This document shows, in pieces, positions 1 through 6,070 of a stretch of DNA of 6,085 nt. The number at the start of each line of letters is the position of its first letter. Within the stretch, counting starts at the first letter, position 1. Location: the NCBI GenBank assembly GCA_964576215.1, contig CAZNVM010000457.1:1-6085 (forward strand), written 5' to 3'. Origin of the DNA: JAVBSX01 sp964576215. Its GTDB lineage: Bacteria > Planctomycetota > Planctomycetia > Pirellulales > Thermoguttaceae. The translations under genes were made by a program, and so were the position numbers. The notes under the pieces were generated by a model that worked only from the letters and a program-made list of their open reading frames with translations, did no database searches and was not told where the DNA came from.

Positions 1-1
1 T

Positions 2-40
2 GCACCTCTCCCGGATGCCCTTGGGTTGGCCGGTGTGTAA
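2..40 (+). CDS. Possible 3' end of a gene entering from the left edge
   Basis: One plus-strand frame reads APLPDALGLAGV followed by TAA at 38-40. The composition is plausible for a protein C-terminus, and the frame is open to the window edge. Twelve codons are too few to identify a family or to exclude chance. The 14-base G run begins four bases after the stop. Sequence to the left of the window would settle it. Confidence 0.2.
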   Translation, partial: APLPDALGLAGV

Positions 41-43
41 AGT

Positions 44-57
44 GGGGGGGGGGGGGG
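44..57. repeat. Homopolymer run of 14 G
   Basis: Positions 44-57 are an unbroken run of G. Such a tract is prone to slippage in replication and to length errors in sequencing or assembly. It lies outside any gene I can support, so phase variation of a protein is unlikely. It could affect spacing in a promoter that lies out of view. Confidence 0.95.
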
Positions 58-407
58 AATAGACAAGTTGTAAAAATCGCCGCCAACGGGCTAAACAATG
101 TTTGCATATGGGTGATTATTGGTACTTCGCCGTATTTATGATGGTCTGATTACCAGACCGCTTCTCCACTTGAACAGGAGCAAAAAACGTGCCAGTTACG
201 GTTTTTCATCGGAGCTTTTAATTTTCCAGCATCCCCCGGCACTTCCACGCACTGTAAACGCGATTGTGAGGATTGTACTTTTAAAAAAAATGTTGTCAAT
301 TCCCGTTATACGAAATTTATCAAAAAATCAGGTGCCTAATTTTGCAACAACTGCTTTATTGTGATACAGCAAAATGGTACAAACTAATCCTCCTCGTCAA
401 CAGGGCA
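58..407. other. AT-rich intergenic stretch without a supported gene
   Basis: No open frame here has a credible start with a ribosome binding site or a recognisable protein. The only clear structure is a perfect 6-base inverted repeat at 143-159 (GGTCTG, 5-base loop, CAGACC) with no T-run on either side, so it is not a typical terminator. Homopolymeric A runs occur near 282-289 and 321-326. I see no tRNA-like cloverleaf. Confidence 0.6.
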
Positions 408-506
408 CGCCCAATCAGAGCCGCGTACGGAGTAAGCGGTTTCACGTTGCCATCGGAGTCACCGCTTACTGCGTGCGCGGCTCTGATTGGGCGCGGCTCT
501 GATGGG
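408..506. repeat. Palindromic intergenic repeat, MITE- or REP-like
   Basis: The left arm at 408-440 and the right arm at 461-493 are inverted copies of 33 bases with two mismatches, around a 20-base loop, so the transcript would fold into one long hairpin. The outer 16 bases of the right arm are repeated in tandem (475-490 and 491-506, one mismatch), giving a second copy of the right end. GGGCAC occurs directly at 403-408 and 507-512 and could be a target duplication, though six bases can match by chance. It encodes no protein. It starts a few bases past the stop codon of the arabinanase gene and may double as a 3' end structure for that transcript, but no T-run follows on the minus strand. 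Confidence 0.8.
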
Positions 507-513
507 GGGCACT

Positions 514-1593
514 TCATTCCGCTCTTGGATCGGTCGGCGGGGCTTTCCAGTCAAACTCCTTATACGGCACCTCCAGGATCGCTCCAATCTTCATCCAACC
601 GTCTTTGGTCCAGTAGAGTGGGCGAACCTGAGTTAAGCGTCCCTTTTGTGGATCGTTCGCATCGTAAGCCGCAAGAATGATCCAGTCGCCATGTTTTTTC
701 GTCGAAAGAAAACCGTTGTGTCCCGTTCCCCGCCAACGCTTCGTGCTTTCCATCAAAATCGTCCCGCCGCCGGTTTCCAGCGGTTTTCCCTCCTGATCGA
801 GAAACGGTCCCAGCGGCTTTTCGCTTCGACCAATGACGATTTTGTAGGTACTTCTTTCAAAGGCGCAACAATCGTCCCAGGAAACGAACAGGTAATAATA
901 CTTGCCGTGCCTGACGACAAACGGAGCTTCAATCGCCGTCGTTCCACCCTTTGACCTGGCCGCAATGTGCTTGTAATTCGTCGGAATTTTCAAATCGTCG
1001 GACCGGTTCGCTTCGTATTCGAACGGCTTACCGGTTTTCGGATTGACTTCGACCGCTTTGATACCGGTCCAGTAGGAACCCCAATAAAGGTAGTGCTTTC
1101 CGTCCCTGTCGATGAACAACGCAGAATCAATCGCATTGTAATCGGTTTTGCCCGGTGCGGATTCCAACACGATTCCTTGATCCTCCCACCGATAATCGGG
1201 ACTTCGCGGATTCAAGGTTTTATTGACAGCAAGCCCGATGAGCGAACGCTGTCCGCCAAAAGTCGAAACGGAATAGTACAGGCGATACCACCCTTTATGA
1301 AACACGATGTCCGCCGCCCAAATATTATAGGAATCGGGAATTCGCTCTTTGGCCCAGGGAGGGACGGATCGTTCGAAAACCTTGCCGATCTTCTCCCAGT
1401 GAAGCAGGTCTTGACTGTGCAAAATTCCGATTCCACGACCGGTAACGAACGCATAAAAGCCGCTTCCGTCCTTTTCTTCGATCACAACCGGGTCCGGACT
1501 GTCAAACGGAACAATCGCCTGTTCCCTGGCGAAAAGCGGTGCAAACGTAATTCCCGCCAAGAAAACGGGCAAAATCAATCGTATGGGATTCAT
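514..1593 (-). CDS. Secreted GH43 family arabinanase (endo-1,5-alpha-L-arabinosidase type)
   Basis: This 359-residue protein is predicted to cleave alpha-1,5-linked arabinan, the side chain of pectin, outside the cytoplasm. Residues 1-22 form a signal peptide ending PLFA, with likely cleavage before R23. The rest spans one five-bladed GH43 propeller. The expected catalytic acids are present: D34 (general base, in SPDPVV), D156 (in NAIDSALF) and E222 (general acid, in AIEAPFV). H292 in GTGHNGF matches the conserved central histidine. Stretches such as YYSVSTFG (106-113), NKTLNPRSPDYRWEDQG (124-140), GGGTIL and RPLYW are typical of the arabinanase branch and recall Cellvibrio Arb43A. Three motifs differ from the usual form: HDP is PDP, WAPDI is WAADI and NAIDP is NAIDS, so activity or substrate may have shifted. 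The start gives a good signal peptide, but no Shine-Dalgarno sequence is visible. The WD40 gene ends 20 bases upstream, so the two are probably cotranscribed. Confidence 0.9.
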   Translation of the reverse strand: MNPIRLILPVFLAGITFAPLFAREQAIVPFDSPDPVVIEEKDGSGFYAFVTGRGIGILHSQDLLHWEKIGKVFERSVPPWAKERIPDSYNIWAADIVFHKGWYRLYYSVSTFGGQRSLIGLAVNKTLNPRSPDYRWEDQGIVLESAPGKTDYNAIDSALFIDRDGKHYLYWGSYWTGIKAVEVNPKTGKPFEYEANRSDDLKIPTNYKHIAARSKGGTTAIEAPFVVRHGKYYYLFVSWDDCCAFERSTYKIVIGRSEKPLGPFLDQEGKPLETGGGTILMESTKRWRGTGHNGFLSTKKHGDWIILAAYDANDPQKGRLTQVRPLYWTKDGWMKIGAILEVPYKEFDWKAPPTDPRAE

Positions 1594-1613
1594 GAGGATT
1601 TATAACTTACAGG

Positions 1614-2651
1614 TCAATTCGACCCCATCGAAATTTGCCGATATTCTTCCGATGGGGAACTTTGTTTCGGAACCGGCCAAAAACGGACGGTCGTGTCGAA
1701 ACTCCCTGAGATAAGTATATCCTTTTTTGAATCGTAGACCAGTGCCGCGATTGTTCCGCTGTGTCCGTCCGGTCCGGCGGCGTCGGCGAAGTGAGACTTC
1801 GAATCGAGATCCCAAAAACGAATCACGTTGTCGCTCTCCCCGGATGCCAACAGGTTTTCGCCGCAAAATTCCAGCGAAAACGTTTTGCCGGCCCGTTCGG
1901 GAAGAACCAAACTTCGTCTGCCGTTACTCATGTTCCAAAGCGTGATATTCGGGCCCTCACCGGCAACGGCCAGCCGGGTTCCGTCGGAGTTGAACGCAAG
2001 TGCATTGACCCGACGTCCATCGCCGGACAGTTCGTGGACGATTTTCCCGGTCTCGGCGTTCCAGACACGAATGATTCCGGTCCGTCCCGCAACGGCCAAA
2101 AGCGAACCGTCCGGCGAAAACCGGATGGCCCGATTGCTTGTATTGTGTGCCCTGAAAGTTCGAACAACCTGACCGGTCGAAACGTTGTAAATCGAAACAC
2201 TGGTCGGAAAACCGCAAACCGCAAATTCCCGACCGCCGGGCCGAAAAGCAACCGCCTGAATCCCGTGATTTTTACTCTGAATTTTTCGGACCAGATTCCC
2301 TGTCCGGACGTTGCGCAGCTCCATTTGTCCGTCTTGACCGACAATGACCAAATGGGTTTGATCGTCGCTGAATGCAATTCCGCGAATCCAATCGAGCCGT
2401 TCCCGAAATTCGAGGCGATTTTGTTTCGCATCAATGTCCCAGAATCGAACGAGGTGATTGTCGCCCCCCATCACCAAAAGTTTTCCGCCTGGATCAATGT
2501 CCAACGCGGTAATCACCGGGACCGTTTCCTGGGCGGAATTATAAAGCGAAAGAACCTCCAACGGTGCGATGCTTTGCGGGTACTGAGCAAACAGAGACGA
2601 ACCCGAAAGAGTCAATAAAAGAAAAGCGAAGAATCTTGCTTGAATCGACAT
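1614..2651 (-). CDS. Secreted seven-repeat WD40 beta-propeller protein
   Basis: The protein has 345 residues and no catalytic motif, so it is probably a binding or scaffold protein. Residues 1-22 are a signal peptide (hydrophobic FFAFLLLTL, cleavage SLFA before Q23) with no lipobox cysteine. Seven WD-type repeats follow at about 46-74, 88-118, 130-160, 173-202, 214-244, 256-284 and 300-328. Typical endings are VRFWDID, IRVWNAETG, ITLWNMSNG, IRFWDLDS and VRFWPVP. Seven repeats make one closed propeller, which fills the mature protein apart from short tails. The start at 2651 is preferred over an in-frame ATG at 2807: it has AGGGAG six bases upstream and begins the signal peptide, whereas the earlier one overlaps the end of clpX and would bury that signal. 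It lies 152 bases after clpX and 20 before the arabinanase gene. Exported WD40 proteins are common in planctomycetes, but the ligand here is unknown. Confidence 0.88.
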   Translation of the reverse strand: MSIQARFFAFLLLTLSGSSLFAQYPQSIAPLEVLSLYNSAQETVPVITALDIDPGGKLLVMGGDNHLVRFWDIDAKQNRLEFRERLDWIRGIAFSDDQTHLVIVGQDGQMELRNVRTGNLVRKIQSKNHGIQAVAFRPGGREFAVCGFPTSVSIYNVSTGQVVRTFRAHNTSNRAIRFSPDGSLLAVAGRTGIIRVWNAETGKIVHELSGDGRRVNALAFNSDGTRLAVAGEGPNITLWNMSNGRRSLVLPERAGKTFSLEFCGENLLASGESDNVIRFWDLDSKSHFADAAGPDGHSGTIAALVYDSKKDILISGSFDTTVRFWPVPKQSSPSEEYRQISMGSN

Positions 2652-2657
2652 GAAAAA

Positions 2658-2663
2658 CTCCCT
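2658..2663 (-). promoter_or_regulatory. Ribosome binding site of the WD40 gene
   Basis: The minus strand reads AGGGAG, then six bases, then ATG at 2651-2649. This decides the start in favour of the shorter protein with an N-terminal signal peptide. Confidence 0.7.
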
Positions 2664-2756
2664 TCCCGTAACATCCGTGAGATTTCTGGAAAAACAATCC
2701 GACACTACGGAAATCGGTCGTTTTTCTTTCCGGGGAGTACGGAAAAAGGGAAAGAA

Positions 2757-2785
2757 GGAATAAACGGAGTATTCGCCAATGTCAA
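2757..2785 (-). promoter_or_regulatory. Possible promoter for the WD40-arabinanase pair
   Basis: On the minus strand a perfect TTGACA (2785-2780) is followed after 17 bases by TATTCC (2762-2757), a poor -10 box with three of six matches. Transcription would start near 2750 and leave a leader of about 100 bases. The location between clpX and the WD40 gene is right, but the weak -10 box leaves this uncertain; readthrough from clpX is the alternative. Confidence 0.35.
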
Positions 2786-2803
2786 AGCCGTAAATCCGAG
2801 CGA

Positions 2804-4105
2804 TCACGCGATTTTCGTCAGCGATTCCGGTATTTCCGATATTTCCGGCAACGGCAAAATGTCCTGATGTCCCTCGACGACCGCTTCGTTGACGAGATAC
2901 GCCGAACCGCTCGGCAAATCAGGGAGTTCGTACAAAATATCGAGCATCACCCCTTCGAGAATGGAACGCAAACCGCGAGCCCCGGTTTTTCTCGTAAGGG
3001 CTTTCCGTGCAATGGCAACAAGCGCGTCCTCGGTAAACTCAAGAGAGGCCCCTTCCATATCGAAAAGCCGCTGGTACTGTTTGACCAAAGCGTTGCGTGG
3101 CTCCCGCAAAACACGGACCAACGCATCTTCGTCCAGTTGATCCAAGGTGGAAAACACCGGCAAGCGACCGATAAGCTCCGGGATCAAACCGAAGTGGAGC
3201 ACGTCTTCGGAATTGACCATTCGCAAAAGTTCATTATTGCGTTTCTCGGCGTTGATGGAAATCGTTTGATTAAACCCAATCGACTTTTTGCCGAGCCGCT
3301 GCCCGACGATGTCTTCGATCCCGACGAACGTTCCACCGCAAATGAAGAGGATGTTCGTTGTATCGAGCGGAATGTACTGCTGTTCCGGGTGCTTGCGTCC
3401 ACCTTGCGGAGGAACGTTGGCAACGGTCCCTTCCAGCATTTTCAGAAGTGCCTGTTGGACTCCTTCTCCGGAAACGTCCCGGGTAATGGAAACGTTTTGG
3501 CTTGTTTTGCCGATCTTATCGATTTCGTCGATATAAACGATTCCCCGCTGCGCCAACTCAACGTCAAAATCGGCGGCGTGCAGGAGTTTCAAGAGGAGAT
3601 TTTCGACGTCTTCACCGACGTATCCGGCCTCGGTCAACGTCGTTGCATCGCCGATTGCGAAGGGAACGTCGAGGATTTTCGCCAGCGTTTGTGCGAGGAG
3701 CGTTTTTCCGGAACCGGTCGGTCCAAGCAACAGAACATTCGACTTGTCGAGCGTTACGGAATCGCCGGCTTCGGCGTTGAGCAACCGCTTGTAATGATTA
3801 TGAACGGCAACGGCGAGGACTTTTTTCGCCTGGTTCTGGCCGACGACGTAATCGCTGAGTTGCCGAACGATTTCCCGGGGCGTGGGAACCCGTGAAAGCG
3901 GTTTGGGCGTGTTTTCCCGACGGCGGCGTTCTTGTTGCAGAATCGACTGGCAAAGCTCAATGCAATCGCTGCAAATGTAAACATCACTCGGACCCTCGAC
4001 CAGAGGCCCGACTTCCCGGAAACTCTTTCGACAGAATGAGCAAAATGCGTTCTTTTTTGTGTTGCTGTTGCGACCGGTTGAATTCAAGTCCCGTCCAGAG
4101 GACAT
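2804..4105 (-). CDS. clpX: ATP-dependent Clp protease unfoldase subunit ClpX
   Basis: ClpX is a cytoplasmic AAA+ ring that recognises tagged proteins, unfolds them with ATP and feeds them into the ClpP peptidase. This copy has 433 residues, close to the 424 of E. coli. The N-terminal zinc domain has C22, C25, C45 and C48. The AAA+ core shows Walker A GPTGSGKT (128-135), pore loop GYVGED (161-166), Walker B ending D193-E194, the second pore region around SGEGVQQALL (212-221), the RKH loop (237-239), sensor 1 near NILFICGG (251-258), the arginine finger R314 in LIGRLP, and sensor 2 R377 in GARGLR. The ClpP-docking loop is SIGF (275-278). All key residues are present, so the protein should be active. 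The start at 4105 has GAAAGGG six bases upstream; an in-frame ATG at 4222 would add 39 residues unlike any ClpX. No clpP or tig gene is adjacent, although clpP often precedes clpX. Confidence 0.98.
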   Translation of the reverse strand: MSSGRDLNSTGRNSNTKKNAFCSFCRKSFREVGPLVEGPSDVYICSDCIELCQSILQQERRRRENTPKPLSRVPTPREIVRQLSDYVVGQNQAKKVLAVAVHNHYKRLLNAEAGDSVTLDKSNVLLLGPTGSGKTLLAQTLAKILDVPFAIGDATTLTEAGYVGEDVENLLLKLLHAADFDVELAQRGIVYIDEIDKIGKTSQNVSITRDVSGEGVQQALLKMLEGTVANVPPQGGRKHPEQQYIPLDTTNILFICGGTFVGIEDIVGQRLGKKSIGFNQTISINAEKRNNELLRMVNSEDVLHFGLIPELIGRLPVFSTLDQLDEDALVRVLREPRNALVKQYQRLFDMEGASLEFTEDALVAIARKALTRKTGARGLRSILEGVMLDILYELPDLPSGSAYLVNEAVVEGHQDILPLPEISEIPESLTKIA

Positions 4106-4111
4106 AGTGTA

Positions 4112-4118
4112 CCCTTTC
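4112..4118 (-). promoter_or_regulatory. Ribosome binding site of clpX
   Basis: GAAAGGG on the minus strand lies six bases before the ATG at 4105-4103. It supports the start that gives a ClpX of normal length, over the in-frame ATG at 4222. Confidence 0.75.
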
Positions 4119-4151
4119 AATAGAATGCCGTGGTTTCTGCGACACGATCCG

Positions 4152-4180
4152 AAAAACGAAGGAAAATACGATTTTCTTCG
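4152..4180 (-). terminator. Hairpin followed by a T-run in the clpX leader
   Basis: On the minus strand CGAAGAAAAT pairs with ATTTTCCTTCG (one bulged base, 3-base loop), followed directly by TTTTT and then CGG. The layout is that of an intrinsic terminator, but the stem is AT-rich and the T-run short. It ends about 46 bases before the clpX start. It could stop readthrough from glgC, act as a weak attenuator of clpX, or be chance in AT-rich DNA. Confidence 0.3.
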
Positions 4181-4266
4181 ATTTTGCGGATAACTTCGTC
4201 CCAAACCGTCGTTTGGAAACAAAGCGAATTTTTATGGCATCATTACCCCAAACTCCGCGATATTGG

Positions 4267-4294
4267 ATTTTACATAATCGTCGGGAGAACTGAA
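4267..4294 (-). promoter_or_regulatory. Weak candidate promoter for clpX
   Basis: On the minus strand TAAAAT (4272-4267) is a good -10 box and is identical to the one proposed for glgC. The -35 position, 16 bases upstream, is TTCAGT with only three matches. It would give a leader of about 155 bases that includes the palindromes at 4201-4216 and 4157-4180. Confidence 0.25.
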
Positions 4295-4460
4295 GTCATT
4301 TTGCCAAAAATTACCAGCATATTTGATTCTTGAAATCGGCTTGTAAGGATTACACAACCTCTTCCGGCATCCTTGCGATGAATCGAGTCCACTTCCTGGA
4401 CGTTCCTGTTGTTCGGGAACGCTGAGAACACTGGATAGTCCGCTTATCGACCGTGATCAC

Positions 4461-4486
4461 CCCGGTTCTTTGCAAAAGCAACCGGG
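4461..4486. terminator. GC-rich hairpin downstream of glgC
   Basis: CCCGGTT at 4461-4467 and AACCGGG at 4480-4486 pair perfectly, and CTT with AAG extends the stem past a bulged C. It is the strongest stem in the spacer and lies about 95 bases after the glgC stop. On the minus strand no T-run follows, and on the plus strand only TTTGATTCCTT, so it is a poor classical terminator. It may instead protect the glgC transcript end or belong to a small RNA. Confidence 0.35.
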
Positions 4487-4579
4487 TTTGATTCCTTCGT
4501 TGTAATTACGATAGATGGAACCAAGTGGTCTTAAAAATTTTTGTCATTTTTGCGGCTTGCCATTGAAAACGGTCGTTCA

Positions 4580-5803
4580 TCAATGCCAGCCGTCCAACCG
4601 TGACACAATCGTAACCCCTTTTTCCGTTCGTAGAAATCCGTTGTTTCGATCCTGTTCTTCGTCGAAACCAATCTGGAAGCCCGGCGGTACGATAATATCC
4701 TGGTCGATGATCGCTTTGCGGATTTTCGCACCGCGTCCGACCTGAACACCGGCAAACAACAGCGACTCTTCCACGGACGCAAAACTGTTGATGCGCACAC
4801 TGTGTCCGAGAATCGAATGGTTGACGGAACCACCGGAAACGATGGAGCCGGGACAAACGAGACTGTCTTTCGCATGACCAAAACGGTGCTCCTCGGCAAA
4901 CACGAACTTCGGCGGCGGCTCGTTCGGATGGTACGTGAAAATCGGCCAATCATCGTCGTAAAGGTTCAAGAGCGGATCGACGTTCACCAGGTCCATGTTG
5001 GCTTCGTAATAAGCGTCCAGCGTTCCGACGTCGCGCCAGTAGGTTTCGAGTTTGCGATTCTCGTCCTGAAAAGAATAGGAAAAAATTCGTTTGCTTCCGA
5101 TCAGCGACGGAATGATATTCGATCCGAAATCATGCTGCGAATCCGGTCGCTCCGCATCTTTGAGCAGTTCTTCGTAGAGAAACGGAGCCGAAAAAATATA
5201 GATTCCCATGGACGCCAAACAGACTTGCGGATTGCCGGGAACCGTTTTGGGGTCTTGCGGCTTCTCCTCAAACCCAATGATTTCCTGTTCCGCGTTGACT
5301 TCGACGACGCCGAGTTGTCCGCGTGCCGTTTCCACAGGGACCTGGAGCGTGCTGACGGTAACGTCGGCGTAGTTTTGAAGATGAAAACCGACCAGCCGCC
5401 GATAATTCATCTTGTAAATGTGATCGCCGGCAAGAACAATCACATGATCGGGCTTTTCTTTCTCGATGAGAAAAATATTTTGGTACACGGCGTCGGCGGT
5501 TCCGAGATACCAACTTTCGTCGATCCGATGTTGCGGCGGAACGACATCGAGAAACTCCCCCATTTCCCGGCAGAAATAGCGGGACCAACCCATTTGAACG
5601 TGCCGGCCAAGACTCGTCGACTTGTACTGCGTCAACAGGAATAATTTCCGCAAGCCGCTGTTGTAACAGTTGGAGAGCGTAAAATCAATGATTCGGTAAG
5701 CTCCGCCGAACGGAACCGCCGGTTTGGCCTGATCACGGGTCAGCGGATCAAGTCGTTCTCCTTTTCCCCCGGCTAAAATAACAGCTAAAACGCGATTCTT
5801 CAT
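4580..5803 (-). CDS. glgC: Glucose-1-phosphate adenylyltransferase (ADP-glucose pyrophosphorylase)
   Basis: GlgC makes ADP-glucose and pyrophosphate from ATP and glucose 1-phosphate, the committed step of bacterial glycogen synthesis in the cytoplasm. The protein has 407 residues; E. coli GlgC has 431, the difference lying mainly in a short N-terminal extension absent here. The nucleotidyltransferase domain starts with AGGKGERLDPLT (11-22) and AKPAVPFGG (26-34). It continues with YLGTADAV (99-106), LAGDHIY with catalytic D127, FEEKP with glucose-1-phosphate lysine K181, SMGIYIF (198-204), HDFG and YWRDVGT (255-261). From about 310 to 380 a left-handed beta-helix carries the hexapeptide-like repeats and allosteric contacts. 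The E. coli activator lysine K39 aligns with D24 (TRDQAKP), so fructose 1,6-bisphosphate control is probably different. The start has a good ribosome binding site and a strong promoter upstream. No other glg gene is visible. Confidence 0.97.
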   Translation of the reverse strand: MKNRVLAVILAGGKGERLDPLTRDQAKPAVPFGGAYRIIDFTLSNCYNSGLRKLFLLTQYKSTSLGRHVQMGWSRYFCREMGEFLDVVPPQHRIDESWYLGTADAVYQNIFLIEKEKPDHVIVLAGDHIYKMNYRRLVGFHLQNYADVTVSTLQVPVETARGQLGVVEVNAEQEIIGFEEKPQDPKTVPGNPQVCLASMGIYIFSAPFLYEELLKDAERPDSQHDFGSNIIPSLIGSKRIFSYSFQDENRKLETYWRDVGTLDAYYEANMDLVNVDPLLNLYDDDWPIFTYHPNEPPPKFVFAEEHRFGHAKDSLVCPGSIVSGGSVNHSILGHSVRINSFASVEESLLFAGVQVGRGAKIRKAIIDQDIIVPPGFQIGFDEEQDRNNGFLRTEKGVTIVSRLDGWH

Positions 5804-5808
5804 GGATC

Positions 5809-5817
5809 ATCACCTTT
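5809..5817 (-). promoter_or_regulatory. Ribosome binding site of glgC
   Basis: AAAGGTGAT on the minus strand lies five bases before the ATG. AGGTGAT is a seven-base complement of the typical 16S rRNA 3' end, stronger than the sites of the other three genes here. Confidence 0.75.
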
Positions 5818-5842
5818 GTCTGCAATCGGTGGACGAACAGTC

Positions 5843-5867
5843 GGTCGTCGGAGAAATTCCGACAACC
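5843..5867 (-). promoter_or_regulatory. Stable hairpin in the glgC leader
   Basis: On the minus strand GGTTGTCGGA and TCCGACGACC pair over ten bases with one G-U pair around the loop ATTTC. It falls within the predicted leader, about 10 bases after the inferred transcription start and 39 before the ATG. No T-run follows, so it is not a terminator. It could stabilise the mRNA or be a protein-binding site. Confidence 0.5.
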
Positions 5868-5883
5868 CGCCACCCGGTCTCCC

Positions 5884-5911
5884 ATTTTACACAAATTTGT
5901 ACGCTTGTCTA
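5884..5911 (-). promoter_or_regulatory. Sigma-70-like promoter of glgC with internal palindrome
   Basis: On the minus strand TAGACA (5911-5906, one mismatch to TTGACA) and TAAAAT (5889-5884, one mismatch to TATAAT) are separated by 16 bases. Transcription would start near 5877, giving a leader of about 75 bases. Between the boxes lies a perfect 10-base palindrome, ACAAATTTGT at 5891-5900. A dimeric repressor bound there would block RNA polymerase, but no regulator gene is in view. Confidence 0.6.
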
Positions 5912-5959
5912 TCGTAACCCCACACCGTTGGAACACAGGAACAAGAGGATTGCAAAGTC

Positions 5960-6070
5960 CCTGGGAACGCAGGCTTCCAGCCTGCGCGAAGGTTGCGGAA
6001 TGGAGTCTCCGCTCTGCGCAGGTAGGATGCCTACGAACTCACTGGCAGGCTGGAAGCCTGCGTTCCCAGG
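5960..6070. repeat. Compound palindromic repeat, REP- or MITE-like
   Basis: The arms at 5960-5985 and 6045-6070 are perfect inverted copies of 26 bases. Each arm is itself a small palindrome (GCAGGC, 5-base loop, GCCTGC). The 59-base centre contains GTAGG-ATG-CCTAC (6022-6034) and a possible stem GCGGA/TCCGC (5995-6012), so the whole can fold into a branched or cruciform shape. CAAAGTC at 5953-5959 is inverted as GACTTTG at 6079-6085, the last bases of the window, so the element may be longer. It encodes nothing and lies upstream of the glgC promoter. I recall arms of this type (GAACGCAGGCTTCCAGCCTGC core) as dispersed repeats in various bacteria, but could not search. Confidence 0.85.

Larger units (their letters stand above)
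4106..4579. other. 474-base spacer between glgC and clpX with several hairpins
   Basis: No protein gene is supported here. Reading the plus strand, inverted repeats lie at 4157-4180, 4201-4216 (CCAAAC, 4-base loop, GTTTGG), 4387-4401 (GTCCA, TGGAC), 4401-4421 (CGTTCC, 9-base loop, GGAACG) and 4461-4486. The part next to clpX is its probable leader. The part at 4385-4490 could be the 3' end of the glgC transcript or a small RNA. No tRNA, SRP RNA signature or known riboswitch core was recognised. Confidence 0.6.

Noticed and set aside
119..364. 81-codon plus-strand frame in the left intergenic region
   Set aside because: It would need a TTG start at 119, has no clear ribosome binding site, and the translation looks like random AT-rich sequence.
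967..1605. 212-codon plus-strand open frame
   Set aside because: It is opposite the arabinanase catalytic domain and has no own ribosome binding site or domain.
1761..2618. 285-codon plus-strand open frame
   Set aside because: It is opposite the WD40 gene, where seven repeats prove the minus-strand reading.
2721..2747. Inverted repeat TTTTTCCG/CGGAAAGA in the WD40 leader
   Set aside because: It is a short AT-rich stem with a G-U pair in a purine/pyrimidine-rich stretch; likely chance, and not placed as a terminator.
2652..2807. 52-residue N-terminal extension of the WD40 protein
   Set aside because: It overlaps the clpX stop, hides a good signal peptide, and ignores the AGGGAG site before the later ATG.
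2867..3895. 342-codon plus-strand open frame
   Set aside because: It lies opposite clpX, whose motifs are certain; the translation has no recognisable domain and is the mirror of clpX codon use.
4106..4222. 39-residue N-terminal extension of ClpX
   Set aside because: ClpX proteins begin shortly before the zinc domain, and the later ATG has a good ribosome binding site.
4561..4585. CATTGA/TCAATG inverted repeat spanning the glgC stop
   Set aside because: Six pairs with a 13-base loop and an A-rich rather than T-rich sequence after it; not a convincing terminator.
4802..5644. 280-codon plus-strand open frame
   Set aside because: It is wholly opposite glgC and shows no family resemblance.
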